Below, in pieces: positions 8,246-18,393 of a stretch of 60,874 nucleotides of DNA. A program made the position numbers and the translations under genes. The stretch is from Limosilactobacillus kribbianus (GTDB taxonomy: Bacteria; Bacillota; Bacilli; Lactobacillales; Lactobacillaceae), in contig NZ_JAOVYZ010000006.1 in NCBI RefSeq assembly GCF_026413145.1, forward strand, positions 1-60,874. The letters are read 5' to 3'. Position 1 is the stretch's first letter. Every line of letters begins with the position of its first letter. The notes below the pieces were generated by a model, which did no database searches, was not told where the DNA came from, and was given only the letters and a program-made list of their open reading frames with translations.

Positions 8246-8259
8246 AGATAACGTTTTCA
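8246..8259. promoter_or_regulatory. cre-like site upstream of gap
   Basis: AGATAACGTTTTCA matches 12 of 14 positions of the CcpA consensus TGWAARCGYTWNCW. It lies about 200 bases before gap and just upstream of the tRNA promoter; its target is uncertain. Confidence 0.35.
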
Positions 8260-8376
8260 CAAGAAAATGCGAAATTTCTAGGGCGATTGAATAGACTTTT
8301 GCTCGCAAGGTGAGTATTATAAGACTCGTAAGGTTTGTATCTTGCTTAGACTTATTACAATTTTCTCCCTTTTTAG

Positions 8377-8417
8377 AATCAATCCAATTGATTGGCGCCG
8401 AAAAGGGAATGTGATAA
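8377..8417 (+). promoter_or_regulatory. gap promoter with overlapping inverted repeat
   Basis: TTGATT (8388-8393), 18 bases, TGATAA (8412-8417). The -35 is one arm of the inverted repeat AATCAA-TCCAA-TTGATT (8377-8393). The cggR repressor gene that precedes gap in many Firmicutes is not present here. Confidence 0.5.
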
Positions 8418-8466
8418 ACTAAGCATGTGCACTAACTATGTTTTTCCTAAAGGAGGAAATTGCAGT

Positions 8467-9480
8467 ATGACTGTAAAGATTGGTATTAATGGTTTCGGCC
8501 GTATTGGTCGTTTGGCATTCCGTCGTATTCACGAACTCAACACTGATGACATCGAAGTTGTTGCTATCAACGACTTGACTTCACCAGAAATGTTGGCTTA
8601 CTTACTGAAGTACGACTCCACCCAGGGTCGTTTTGATGCTGAAGTTTCATCAAACGACAAGGGCATCGTCGTTGACGGTAAGGAATACCCTGTATACGCA
8701 GAACGTGACGCACGTAACATTCCTTGGGTAAAGAACGACGGTGTCGACTTTGTTCTTGAATGTACTGGTTTCTACACTTCTGCTGAAAAGTCACAAGCTC
8801 ACCTGGACGCTGGTGCAAAGCGTGTTCTGATTTCCGCACCTGCCGGCAACATCCCAACTGTTGTTCCTGGTGTTAACCTGGACACTCTGAAGGCTGACGA
8901 CAAGATCGTTTCTGCCGGTTCATGCACCACTAGCTGCCTGGCACCAATGGCATACTTCCTGAACAAGAACTTCGGTATCAAGGTTGGTACTATGACTACT
9001 GTTCACGCCTACACTGGTTCCCAAGCCGTTCTTGACCAACCACGTGGCAAGAAGTTCCGTAACAACCGTGCTGCCGCTGTGAACACTATTCCTCACTCTT
9101 CAGGTGCTGCTAAGGCTATTGGCCTGGTTATCCCTGAACTGAACGGTAAGCTTTCCGGTCACGCACAACGTGTTGCCGTTCCTACTGGTTCATTAACTGA
9201 ACTTGTTACTGTTATGAACAAGAAGGTTACGGTCGACGAAGTTAACGACGTTATGAAGAAGGCTGCTGAAAACAACCCAGCATACGGTTACACTGAAGAC
9301 CCAATCGTTTCATCCGACATCATCGGCTCAACCTTTGGTTCTGTCTTTGACCCATCCCAGACTGAAATCATGGAAGGCGAAGACGGTACTCAATTAGTTA
9401 AGACCGTTGCTTGGTACGACAACGAAAACGGCTTCACTTGCAACATGATTCGGACTCTGCTTCACTTTGCAAATCTGTAA
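8467..9480 (+). CDS. gap: Glyceraldehyde-3-phosphate dehydrogenase
   Basis: 337 residues. It has the NAD-binding start [12 protein letters not shown], the catalytic Cys153 in [12 protein letters not shown], and [10 protein letters not shown] with YDNEN near the end. It oxidises glyceraldehyde-3-phosphate to 1,3-bisphosphoglycerate in the cytoplasm, the shared lower branch of glycolysis and the phosphoketolase pathway. The start at 8467 follows AAAGGAGG; an upstream in-frame ATG at 8392 lies in the promoter. Codons are those of highly expressed genes. First gene of gap-pgk-tpiA-eno. Confidence 0.98.
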   Translation: MTVKIGINGFGRIGRLAFRRIHELNTDDIEVVAINDLTSPEMLAYLLKYDSTQGRFDAEVSSNDKGIVVDGKEYPVYAERDARNIPWVKNDGVDFVLECTGFYTSAEKSQAHLDAGAKRVLISAPAGNIPTVVPGVNLDTLKADDKIVSAGSCTTSCLAPMAYFLNKNFGIKVGTMTTVHAYTGSQAVLDQPRGKKFRNNRAAAVNTIPHSSGAAKAIGLVIPELNGKLSGHAQRVAVPTGSLTELVTVMNKKVTVDEVNDVMKKAAENNPAYGYTEDPIVSSDIIGSTFGSVFDPSQTEIMEGEDGTQLVKTVAWYDNENGFTCNMIRTLLHFANL

Positions 9481-9506
9481 TCTGATTGCTTAAATAAGCT
9501 TTTTCA

Positions 9507-9541
9507 AAAGGTGGGAGGAGGAGACTCCAACCACCTTTTTT
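9507..9541 (+). terminator. Terminator or attenuator between gap and pgk
   Basis: AAGGTGG-GA-GGAG / CTCC-AA-CCACCTTTTTT stem with T run. Partial read-through would make gap mRNA more abundant than pgk mRNA. Confidence 0.75.
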
Positions 9542-9569
9542 CTTAACAGAGAAGGAGGAAACATAATTC

Positions 9570-10781
9570 ATGGCTAAGTTAACTGTTGAAGACCTGCCTT
9601 TAGAAGGTAAGAAGGTATTAATGCGGGTGGACTTCAATGTCCCGATTAGTGACGACGGTACGAAGGTTGAAGATGACAACCGGATCGTTGCTGCTCTGCC
9701 AACTATCAAGTACGTGATTGAGCACAACGGTAAGGCAATCCTGTTCTCTCACCTTGGCCGGATCAAGAAGGAAGAAGACAAGCCTGCGAAGTCATTGAAG
9801 GCCGTTGCAGAACGCCTGTCCAACCTGCTGAACAAGCCAGTTACCTTTGTTCCAGTAACGGAAGGCAAGCAGCTGGAAGATGCCATCAACGCAATGAACG
9901 ATGGTGATGTTCTGCTGGTTCAAAACACCCGTTACGAAGACGTTAAGGATGGCGAATACGTCAAGCGCGAATCCGGCAACGATCCTGAACTGGGCAAGTA
10001 CTGGGCTTCCCTTGGTGATGTCTTTATCAACGATGCCTTTGGTACTGCTCACCGGAAGCACGCTTCCAACGTCGGCATCGCTACTAACATGCCAGGCAAG
10101 GCTGCCGCTGGTTACCTGATGCAAAAGGAAATCAAGTTCTTGGGTAACGCCGTTGACAACCCAGAACGTCCATTCGTTGCCATCCTGGGTGGTGCGAAGG
10201 TTTCTGACAAGATCGGTGTGATTGACCACCTGCTGGAAAAGGCTGACAAGATCATCATCGGTGGTGGGATGGCTTACACCTTCTACGCTGCCAAGGGCAT
10301 CAAGACTGGTGACTCCCTGGTTGAAAAGGACAAGATCGACGTTGCTAAGCAAATCCTTGACAAGGCCGGCGATAAGCTGGTTCTGCCAATCGACAACGTG
10401 GTCGCTGACAAGTTCGACAACGACGCCAACACCAAGGTTGTGGAAGGCGACATTGACGATGGCTGGATGGCATTAGACATCGGTCCAAAGTCCATTGCCG
10501 AATTCGAAAACGTTCTGAAGGATGCCAAGACGGTTGTTTGGAACGGCCCAATGGGTGTCTTTGAAAAGCCAAACTTTGCCAAGGGAACCCTTGAAATTGG
10601 TAAGTTCCTTGGTACCCTGAAGGATGCAACTACGATCGTCGGTGGTGGTGACTCCACGGCCGCTGTTAAGCAATTAGGCGTTGCTGACAAGCTGACCCAC
10701 ATCTCCACTGGTGGTGGTGCTTCACTGACCTACCTTGAAGGGAAGACTTTGCCAGGAATTGCTGCAATTTCTGATAAGTAA
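9570..10781 (+). CDS. pgk: Phosphoglycerate kinase
   Basis: 403 residues, full length. N-terminal motif MRVDFNVPI near residue 21, SHLGR near residue 61, the nucleotide-binding [14 protein letters not shown] near residue 205, and WNGPMGVFE and GGGDSTAAV near the C terminus. It makes ATP from 1,3-bisphosphoglycerate. The start follows AGAAGGAGG. Codon use is strongly biased, as in gap. Followed by a terminator hairpin that ends just at the tpiA ribosome site. Confidence 0.98.
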   Translation: MAKLTVEDLPLEGKKVLMRVDFNVPISDDGTKVEDDNRIVAALPTIKYVIEHNGKAILFSHLGRIKKEEDKPAKSLKAVAERLSNLLNKPVTFVPVTEGKQLEDAINAMNDGDVLLVQNTRYEDVKDGEYVKRESGNDPELGKYWASLGDVFINDAFGTAHRKHASNVGIATNMPGKAAAGYLMQKEIKFLGNAVDNPERPFVAILGGAKVSDKIGVIDHLLEKADKIIIGGGMAYTFYAAKGIKTGDSLVEKDKIDVAKQILDKAGDKLVLPIDNVVADKFDNDANTKVVEGDIDDGWMALDIGPKSIAEFENVLKDAKTVVWNGPMGVFEKPNFAKGTLEIGKFLGTLKDATTIVGGGDSTAAVKQLGVADKLTHISTGGGASLTYLEGKTLPGIAAISDK

Positions 10782-10792
10782 TCTAAAATCAT

Positions 10793-10830
10793 TTTAAGCG
10801 GAACATGCCAATGGTATGATTCCGCTTTTT
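10793..10830 (+). terminator. Terminator or attenuator between pgk and tpiA
   Basis: AAGCGGAA...TTCCGCTTTTTT stem-loop. Its T run touches the tpiA ribosome site AAAGGAG, so tpiA must depend on read-through or a weak internal promoter. Confidence 0.8.
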
Positions 10831-10844
10831 TGAAAGGAGCGAGG

Positions 10845-11600
10845 ATGATGCGGGTTCCGATGATTGCCGGAAACTGGAAAATGAACAAGACGGTCGATGA
10901 GGCGGTCAGCTTTGTCAACCAGATTAAGGGCCAATTGCCACCTGCCAATCAGCAGGAGACGGCACTAGCGGCGCCGACCCTGTCGCTGGTGCCGATGGTG
11001 CAGGCAGCTGTGGGTTCGCCCCTGAAGGTGATGGCAGAGAACTGTTACTACCAAGATGCGGGGGCCTTCACCGGTGAGACCAGCCCCCGGGCTCTCTACG
11101 CCGCCGGAATCCACCACGTCATTCTCGGCCATTCGGAGCGGCGGACTTATTTTCACGAGACCGACGAGCTGATCAATAAGAAAGTCAAAGCAGCCCTGAA
11201 AAACGGCCTGTGCCCGATCGTCTGTTGTGATGATACGATGGGCCGGCGAGTGGCCAATGACCAGAAGATTCACTGGGTGGTTAACCGGATCCTGGAGGAC
11301 GTCAAGGACCTCAGCCAGGACGAGGTGGTCAAGGTAACGATCGCCTACGAACCGAGCTGGGCAATCGGCACCGGCCAGAGTGCCGATCCGAGCCAGGCGG
11401 AGGAGGGCTGCTAACTGATCCGCCAGACCATCGCCGACATGTACGGTGAGCAGATTGCCAACGAGGTCCGGATCCTTTACGGCGGCAGCGTGACGACCAA
11501 GAACGTCAACGCGTTGATGGCCAAGCCGGATATCGACGGGGCCCTCGTCGGGATCGCCAGCCTTGATCCGCAAACCTTTTTGCAAATCGTCAATCATTAG
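10845..11600 (+). pseudogene. tpiA: Triosephosphate isomerase gene with in-frame TAA
   Basis: The frame encodes a TIM of 251 positions, but codon 190 is TAA (11412-11414) and the same frame continues to TAG at 11598-11600 with perfect family similarity. Residues GNWKMN (Lys12), HSERR (catalytic His) and AYEPSWAIGTG (catalytic Glu) lie before the stop. The phosphate loop YGGSV and GALVGIASL lie after it. Most TIMs have Gly-Gly where this has Gly-Ile, a possible second lesion. The position normally holds Gln or similar, so a CAA to TAA change is likely. Codon use is much less biased than in gap, pgk and eno. The 189-residue product should be inactive. A sequencing error, read-through or a second tpiA elsewhere cannot be excluded. 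Confidence 0.85.
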
Positions 11601-11611
11601 TGGCGAAAAGC

Positions 11612-11640
11612 TTGTTTTTAGTTGTGCAAGATAATACAAT
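11612..11640 (+). promoter_or_regulatory. Promoter of eno
   Basis: TTGTTT (11612-11617), 17 bases, TACAAT (11635-11640), about 50 bases before the start. eno can thus be transcribed without the upstream genes. Confidence 0.65.
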
Positions 11641-11668
11641 ATTAAAGTGGAATGTATCCAAATAATAA

Positions 11669-13012
<1,344 letters not shown>

Positions 13013-13030
13013 TTTATTAGCGATTGACGA

Positions 13031-13063
13031 AAGAGCTGTGACAAATTGTCACGGCTCTTTTTG
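13031..13063 (+). terminator. Terminator of eno
   Basis: AAGAGCTGTGACA / TGTCACGGCTCTT stem and T run. Confidence 0.85.
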
Positions 13064-13074
13064 TTTCCCGAGTT

Positions 13075-13105
13075 TTGATAACGCTTGCGCTAAAGATGTT
13101 ATAAT
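13075..13105 (+). promoter_or_regulatory. ptsI promoter with cre-like site
   Basis: TTGATA (13075-13080), 19-base spacer, TATAAT (13100-13105). TGATAACGCTTGCG (13076-13089) matches 12 of 14 cre positions and overlaps the -35, which would suit CcpA repression. Confidence 0.5.
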
Positions 13106-13165
13106 ACCAAAAGAGTGCATTTGCCCAGCAGCACCAGCAGGTACACGGAATAAGGGGGAAATAAC

Positions 13166-14893
13166 ATGTCTCAAGACATTCAGGGAATTGCAGCCAGTGA
13201 CGGCATCGGCATCGCGCCGGTCTATCTACTGACCCCGCCTGATTTATCGTATCAAAAACGACAGATTGACGATCCAACGCAGGAGTACCAGCGGGTCAAG
13301 CAGGCCTTTGCGGATTCCATCGCCGATCTTCAGCAGATCAAGGAAAATGCCAAAGAACGGCTCAGCGACAAGGAGCTGGATGTTTTTGATGCCCACATCA
13401 CGATTCTGTCGGACCCAGAAATGCTTGGGCAAATCAGAAACGAAATCAATGATCTGCGGGTCAACGCGGAGGAGGCTGTGTCTAAGGTAACCGGTAACTT
13501 TGCGAACATGCTTGCGGCGATGCGGGATAATAAGTACATGCAGGAACGGGCGACCGACGTGCGGGACATCGCCCAGCGAACCCTCAGCCATCTGCTGGGC
13601 AAGGAATTGCCAAACTTGGCTGCAATTACCGAGCCGGTGATTATGGTGGCCCACGAATTGACCCCTTCGGATACCTCCCAGATGGATCCGCGGCTGATTA
13701 AGGGGATTGTTACCGACACCGGCGGCCGGACCAGCCACGCCGCCATCATGTCACGGACCCTGCGCATTCCGGCGGTGGTCGGCACCAACGTTATCACTGA
13801 GCAGGTCAGAAATGGTCAGCGGATGGTGGTTGACGGCTTGAGCGGCCACGTGATTGTTGATCCGTCGAATACCGAAATCAATGCGTACCGGCAAAAGGCG
13901 GCTGGTTACAGCGAACAGAGCGCGGAGTGGGCCCAGCTGGTCGATGCCCCATCCGTTTCCAAGGACGGCAAGCGATTCCACATCACCGCTAATATCGGCA
14001 CCCCGGATGATGTCAACGACGTGATCAAGCAGGGGGCCGAGGGGATTGGTCTCTTCCGCTCCGAGTTTCTCTACATGGGCAGTGATCATCTGCCGACCGA
14101 GGACGAGCAGTTCGAGGCCTACCGGCGGGTGATCGTCAACATGCAGGGCAAGTGGGTGGTCGTCCGGACCCTGGATATCGGTGGGGACAAACCCCTGCCG
14201 TTTTTACCCTTGCCGCGGGAAATGAACCCCTTCCTTGGCTACCGGGCCATCCGGATTTGTCTGGATCACCCCGAGATTTTCAAGCCCCAGCTGCGGGCCC
14301 TGATCCGGGCCTCCCAATACGGACCGCTGTCGATCATGTTCCCGATGATTGCCACGGTCCAGGAGCTACGCAAGGCCAAGCGGATCTTTAACGATTGCAA
14401 GGAGGAACTCCAGGCAAAGCAGCCTGGCATTGGGGACGACATCCGTCTCGGAATGATGATTGAGATCCCGCTGGCGGCGGTCAATGCCGAAAAGATGGCC
14501 CGGGAGGTCGACTTCTTCAGCATCGGTACCAATGATCTCATCCAGTACAGTTTCGCGGCCGATCGGGGCAGTGACGCCGTGTCCTACCTCTACCAGCCGC
14601 TGAATCCGGCCTTCTTGAACCTGGTGCGGCACATCATCCTGGCCGGACACAAGTATGACATTCCGGTGGCAATGTGCGGTGAGATGGCCGGCGACAAGTG
14701 GGCGCTGCCGCTTTTAATGGGGATGGACCTGGATAACTATTCGATGTCCTCATCCGGCGTGCTGCGGACCCGGAGCATGATGAAGCACCTCGATACAACG
14801 GAATGCCGCCACGTGGTCAACGACGCCATTACCAATTGCTCCACCAGCCAAGAGGTCAAGTCCTTGGTGCGCAACAGTCTGAATATTAAATGA
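13166..14893 (+). CDS. ptsI: PTS enzyme I (phosphoenolpyruvate-protein phosphotransferase)
   Basis: 575 residues. Phospho-His motif GGRTSHAAIMSR near residue 190, PEP-binding domain with GIGLFRSEFLYMG, DIGGDKPLP, IGTNDLIQYSFAADR and the catalytic Cys in VAMCGEMAGD. It passes phosphate from PEP to HPr. In most Firmicutes ptsH (HPr) is directly upstream; here the 153 bases between eno and ptsI hold only a promoter, so ptsI stands alone. The ribosome site is AAGGGGG. Heterofermenters use few PTS sugars, so the enzyme may act mainly in regulation. Confidence 0.96.
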   Translation: MSQDIQGIAASDGIGIAPVYLLTPPDLSYQKRQIDDPTQEYQRVKQAFADSIADLQQIKENAKERLSDKELDVFDAHITILSDPEMLGQIRNEINDLRVNAEEAVSKVTGNFANMLAAMRDNKYMQERATDVRDIAQRTLSHLLGKELPNLAAITEPVIMVAHELTPSDTSQMDPRLIKGIVTDTGGRTSHAAIMSRTLRIPAVVGTNVITEQVRNGQRMVVDGLSGHVIVDPSNTEINAYRQKAAGYSEQSAEWAQLVDAPSVSKDGKRFHITANIGTPDDVNDVIKQGAEGIGLFRSEFLYMGSDHLPTEDEQFEAYRRVIVNMQGKWVVVRTLDIGGDKPLPFLPLPREMNPFLGYRAIRICLDHPEIFKPQLRALIRASQYGPLSIMFPMIATVQELRKAKRIFNDCKEELQAKQPGIGDDIRLGMMIEIPLAAVNAEKMAREVDFFSIGTNDLIQYSFAADRGSDAVSYLYQPLNPAFLNLVRHIILAGHKYDIPVAMCGEMAGDKWALPLLMGMDLDNYSMSSSGVLRTRSMMKHLDTTECRHVVNDAITNCSTSQEVKSLVRNSLNIK

Positions 14894-14898
14894 GTAGA

Positions 14899-14935
14899 GA
14901 GAGCCAAGCCGGACGAAGGCTTGGCTCTATTTTTA
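14899..14935 (+). terminator. Terminator of ptsI
   Basis: AGAGCCAAGCC / GGCTTGGCTCT perfect stem, then ATTTTTA. Confidence 0.85.
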
Positions 14936-15018
14936 TCTCCTGATAAGAAAAAACATGGAATTTGTGTCAGAAATGTCCTATAATCTGAAAAGCAAATAGG
15001 GAAAGGAATCTGATAACA

Positions 15019-16404
15019 ATGAAAGATACTGCGCCAAAGCTCCGGCGGTCAATGACGGCGGGGCAGATGGAGATGATTTCTCTTGGTGGTGCGATCGGGG
15101 TCGGCCTCTTCATGGGGGCCACCTCGACAATCAAGTGGACCGGGCCGTCAGTGCTTTTGGCCTATGCCTTCGTCGGCCTGATCCTCTACATCGTGATGCG
15201 GGCACTCGGGGAGATGATTTATATCAACCCGGGAACGGGGTCCTTTGCGGATTATGCGACCGAATACGTCCATCCACTGGCCGGTTACCTCGCTAAGTGG
15301 GCCAACGTTTTTGAATACATTGTGGTCGGCATGTCCGAAGTGGTGGCAGCGACCGAGTATCTGAAGTACTGGTGGCCCCACATGCACACCTGGGTGGCCG
15401 GAATCGTAATCATCGTCTTCTTGGTCCTCGCTAACCTGGCGAGTGCCAAGGCCTATGGCTCCCTGGAGTTCTGGTTTGCGATGATCAAGGTGGTCACGAT
15501 CATCTTCATGATCTTGCTGGGCTTCATGGTGATCTTCTTCGGCTTTGGCAACGGCGGACGCCCGACCGGCTTCTCCAACCTCTGGGCTCACGGCGGCTTC
15601 TTTACTGGCGGGGTCTCCGGCTTCTTCTTCTCAATGTCGATCATTGTCGGCTCCTATGAGGGAATCGAGCTGCTCGGCATTTCCGCCGGGGAGGTGGCGG
15701 ATCCGCAAAAGGCGATCGTCAAGTCGGTCAAGTCGGTGCTTTTCCGGATCCTGATCTTTTACGTTGGGGCAATCTTTGTCATCGTCACGATCTACCCGTG
15801 GAACAAACTGAGCAGTGTTGGTTCACCCTTTGTTTCGACCTTTGCCAAAGTTGGGATCACGGCGGCCGCCTCGATCATAAACTTCGTGGTGCTGACCGCG
15901 GCCCTGTCCGGCGCCAACTCCGGAATTTACAGTTCCAGCCGGATGCTCTTCAAGTTGGCCCACGAGGGGGACGCGCCGAAGATCTTCGGCCGGCTCTCCA
16001 AGCGGGTGGTTCCCGACGCGGCGATCCTGGGAATCTCTGGCGGAATCCTGCTGGGCTTTATCATCGACATGGTGGCCTCAATTTACAGCAAGTCAACGGC
16101 CGACATGTTCGTGGTTGTCTTCTCGTCCTCCGTTTTGCCGGGGATGATCCCGTGGTTTGTGATTTTGTTGGCGGAAATGCGGTTCCGGCGCAACAATCCA
16201 GACCTGATGACCTACCACCCGTTTAAGCTGCCGCTTTACCCGTTCTCAAACTATTTTGCTTTCCTGATGCTGATCGTGATTGTGATCTTCATGTTCATCA
16301 ACCCGGACACCCGGGTTTCGGTCATCGTCGGGGCGGCCGTACTGATCGTGGCAACCCTGGTCTACCTGGTGCGGCATCACGGTCAATTACAAACTAAATC
16401 CTAA
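15019..16404 (+). CDS. Amino acid permease, APC superfamily (AAT family)
   Basis: 461 residues with about 12 membrane helices. The conserved start QMEMISLGGAIGVGLFMGATSTI (near residue 17) and the GEMIYINPGTGSFADYA segment are hallmarks of the AAT group of amino acid:proton symporters. The central ELLGISAGEVADPQKAI motif is also typical. The substrate cannot be read from sequence. Ribosome site GGGAAAGGAA. Single gene between two terminators. Confidence 0.88.
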   Translation: MKDTAPKLRRSMTAGQMEMISLGGAIGVGLFMGATSTIKWTGPSVLLAYAFVGLILYIVMRALGEMIYINPGTGSFADYATEYVHPLAGYLAKWANVFEYIVVGMSEVVAATEYLKYWWPHMHTWVAGIVIIVFLVLANLASAKAYGSLEFWFAMIKVVTIIFMILLGFMVIFFGFGNGGRPTGFSNLWAHGGFFTGGVSGFFFSMSIIVGSYEGIELLGISAGEVADPQKAIVKSVKSVLFRILIFYVGAIFVIVTIYPWNKLSSVGSPFVSTFAKVGITAAASIINFVVLTAALSGANSGIYSSSRMLFKLAHEGDAPKIFGRLSKRVVPDAAILGISGGILLGFIIDMVASIYSKSTADMFVVVFSSSVLPGMIPWFVILLAEMRFRRNNPDLMTYHPFKLPLYPFSNYFAFLMLIVIVIFMFINPDTRVSVIVGAAVLIVATLVYLVRHHGQLQTKS

Positions 16405-16408
16405 ACTT

Positions 16409-16456
16409 GCCTGTCCGGTCCGCGGAAATTTTTCGCGCGCCGGACAGTTTTGGTAT
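16409..16456 (+). terminator. Terminator of the amino acid permease gene
   Basis: CTGTCCGG...CCGGACAG stem followed by TTTTGG. Confidence 0.7.
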
Positions 16457-16492
16457 AGAATGGTTTGGTCAAGTAATTTGAGGGAGAACGAT

Positions 16493-18025
16493 ATGCAGAA
16501 AATTCAGCACGATAGTCAAACTAAACAGCTTTTCCGCGCCATTCTGATTGGCCTCCTAGCGGGAATCGTGGTCAGCCTTTTCCGCCTCGCAATCCAGCAC
16601 CTGCTGGAATTCGTTGGCTATAGCTTCCAGTACTTCCATACCCACCCAGTTTGGTTGATTCCCTGGGCGCTCGGCTCGATCATTCTGGCACTGGCTCTTG
16701 GAATCATGGCCCAGCGCAATCCCAATATCAAGGGTTCTGGGATTCCCCAGGTGGAAGGCCAGCTGACCAGCCAGTTCGATGAAAAATGGTGGCCGGTGCT
16801 CTGGCGCAAATTTGTTGGCGGGATCCTGGCAATCGGTTCCGGCCTCTACCTGGGACGGGAAGGCCCGTCAATCCAGCTCGGTGCCACCGTCGGCCAGGGG
16901 GTGGCGGAAACGATGCACGCCAACCAATTGGATCGGCAGGTCGGAATCGCCAGCGGGGCCGCGGCCGGGCTCTCAGCGGCCTTCAACGCGCCGATTGCCT
17001 CGACGATCTTCATCTTAGAGGAAGTCTACCATAACTTTTCGCCGGTGATCTGGTTGGCAACCTTTGTCTCGGCCCTCTGCTCCAACCTGGTCTCGATGGT
17101 TTTCTTCGGCCTGCACCCGGTCCTCGATGTGCCCTATAATCACATGCTGCCGACCAGGTACTACTGGCATTTGATCGTCCTCGGCCTTCTGCTCGGCCTC
17201 TTGGGGCGCTTCTACCAGCTGGTGATTTTGCGGCTGGGCAAGTGGACCGCTAAGCTGAAGTGGCTGCCACCGTTTGCCTACCCGGTCATCCCCTTCCTGT
17301 TGGTGATGCCGATTGCCTGGTACTGGCCGCAGACCCTTGGTGGGGGAAACCAGCTGATTGGACTGCTGCACCAGCTGCCGATTTCCCTCTGGCTCTTTGT
17401 CGGCCTCTTCGTGCTGCGCTTCGTCTTTTCAATGATTAGCTACGCCTCCCAGCTGCCCGGGGGGATCTTCCTGCCCATCCTGACTCTGGGGGCGGTCCTC
17501 GGGGCGGTTTATTGCGCCCTGATGGTTCAGTTGGGGCTCCTGCCGGCCCGCTATCTGCCGAACTTCGTCATTTACGCGATGGCCGGGTACTTTGCCTGCA
17601 TCAGCAAGGCCCCCTTTACCGCCATTTTGCTGATCACCGAGATGGTCGGCTCCCTGGCCCACCTGATGCCGCTGGCAACGGTTTCGGTCATCGCCTATCT
17701 GGTCGTGGACTCACTGCACGGGGAGCCGGTCTACACGGCGATGTTTAACGCCTTCATCGGCAAGCACCCGCAGCGCTGTGAGCACAGTGCGACCGTGCCG
17801 GTGACGATTTACAAGGGGGCCGCCCTCGATGGCCGCCTGATCAGGGACTTCGATTGGCCAGCCAATAGCATTGTGACCCTGGTTTACCGCGGGGAGGATA
17901 AGCTGATTCCCAACGGCCAAACAAAGCTGATGGCCGGGGACACGATCCTGGTTCGGGCTAACTTTGCGCCCGATAAGCGTGCCTATCGTCAGATTATGAA
18001 TGCGGCCCACCGAGCGGACGTATAG
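16493..18025 (+). CDS. ClC-family chloride channel or H+/Cl- antiporter
   Basis: About 510 residues. Selectivity-filter motifs are present: GSGIPQVEG near residue 82, GREGPSIQLGA (with the gating Glu) near residue 121, and GGIFLPILTLGA near residue 322. The last ~65 residues form a TrkA-C-type cytoplasmic domain (GRLIRDFDWPANSIVTLVYR...AGDTILVRA). I chose ATG 16493 because GAGGGAGAA precedes it; an upstream in-frame start lies in the promoter area. Likely role in acid tolerance or ion homeostasis. Confidence 0.9.
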   Translation: MQKIQHDSQTKQLFRAILIGLLAGIVVSLFRLAIQHLLEFVGYSFQYFHTHPVWLIPWALGSIILALALGIMAQRNPNIKGSGIPQVEGQLTSQFDEKWWPVLWRKFVGGILAIGSGLYLGREGPSIQLGATVGQGVAETMHANQLDRQVGIASGAAAGLSAAFNAPIASTIFILEEVYHNFSPVIWLATFVSALCSNLVSMVFFGLHPVLDVPYNHMLPTRYYWHLIVLGLLLGLLGRFYQLVILRLGKWTAKLKWLPPFAYPVIPFLLVMPIAWYWPQTLGGGNQLIGLLHQLPISLWLFVGLFVLRFVFSMISYASQLPGGIFLPILTLGAVLGAVYCALMVQLGLLPARYLPNFVIYAMAGYFACISKAPFTAILLITEMVGSLAHLMPLATVSVIAYLVVDSLHGEPVYTAMFNAFIGKHPQRCEHSATVPVTIYKGAALDGRLIRDFDWPANSIVTLVYRGEDKLIPNGQTKLMAGDTILVRANFAPDKRAYRQIMNAAHRADV

Positions 18026-18090
18026 CAATCGCTGCCTGGTTATGTTATGATATTAAAGATATAGTGGGTAAGTATTAGGAGGAAGATTCC

Positions 18091-18330
18091 TTGTATAACA
18101 CATTAATGACTTTATTTTTAATCGATTGCGTTGTGCTAATCGCCTGTGTCATGATGCAGCCAGCAAAGAACGATAACGATGCAATGTCTGCCCTGACCGG
18201 TGGTGCCGGTGACCTGTTCTCCCGGCGCAAGGCCCGGGGCTTTGAAGCGGTCATGCAAATTGTCACAACAATCTGTGGGGCGCTCTTCTTCATCCTGGCG
18301 TTGGCATTAGTTTACGTATCATCACATTAG
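18091..18330 (+). CDS. secG: Preprotein translocase subunit SecG
   Basis: 79 residues with two membrane helices and the SecG signature between them (VMMQPAKNDNDAMSALTGGAGDLFSRRKARG). It starts with TTG after AGGAGGAAGA. SecG assists SecYEG in protein export. It starts the block secG-est-rnr-smpB, the usual lactobacillus order. Confidence 0.93.
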   Translation: MYNTLMTLFLIDCVVLIACVMMQPAKNDNDAMSALTGGAGDLFSRRKARGFEAVMQIVTTICGALFFILALALVYVSSH

Positions 18331-18344
18331 ACTTTCAGTTGTGT

Positions 18345-18376
18345 GCCCCCTGACCAGTTCCAGGGGGCTTTTTTCG
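18345..18376 (+). terminator. Terminator after secG
   Basis: GCCCCCTG / CAGGGGGC stem, loop ACCAGTTC, T run. Confidence 0.85.
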
Positions 18377-18393
18377 TGAAGGGATGACTTAAG

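Noticed and set aside
11412-11414. The tpiA stop as a recoded sense codon (selenocysteine or pyrrolysine)
   Set aside because: The codon is TAA, not TGA or TAG, and no stem-loop is evident behind it; a nonsense mutation is simpler.
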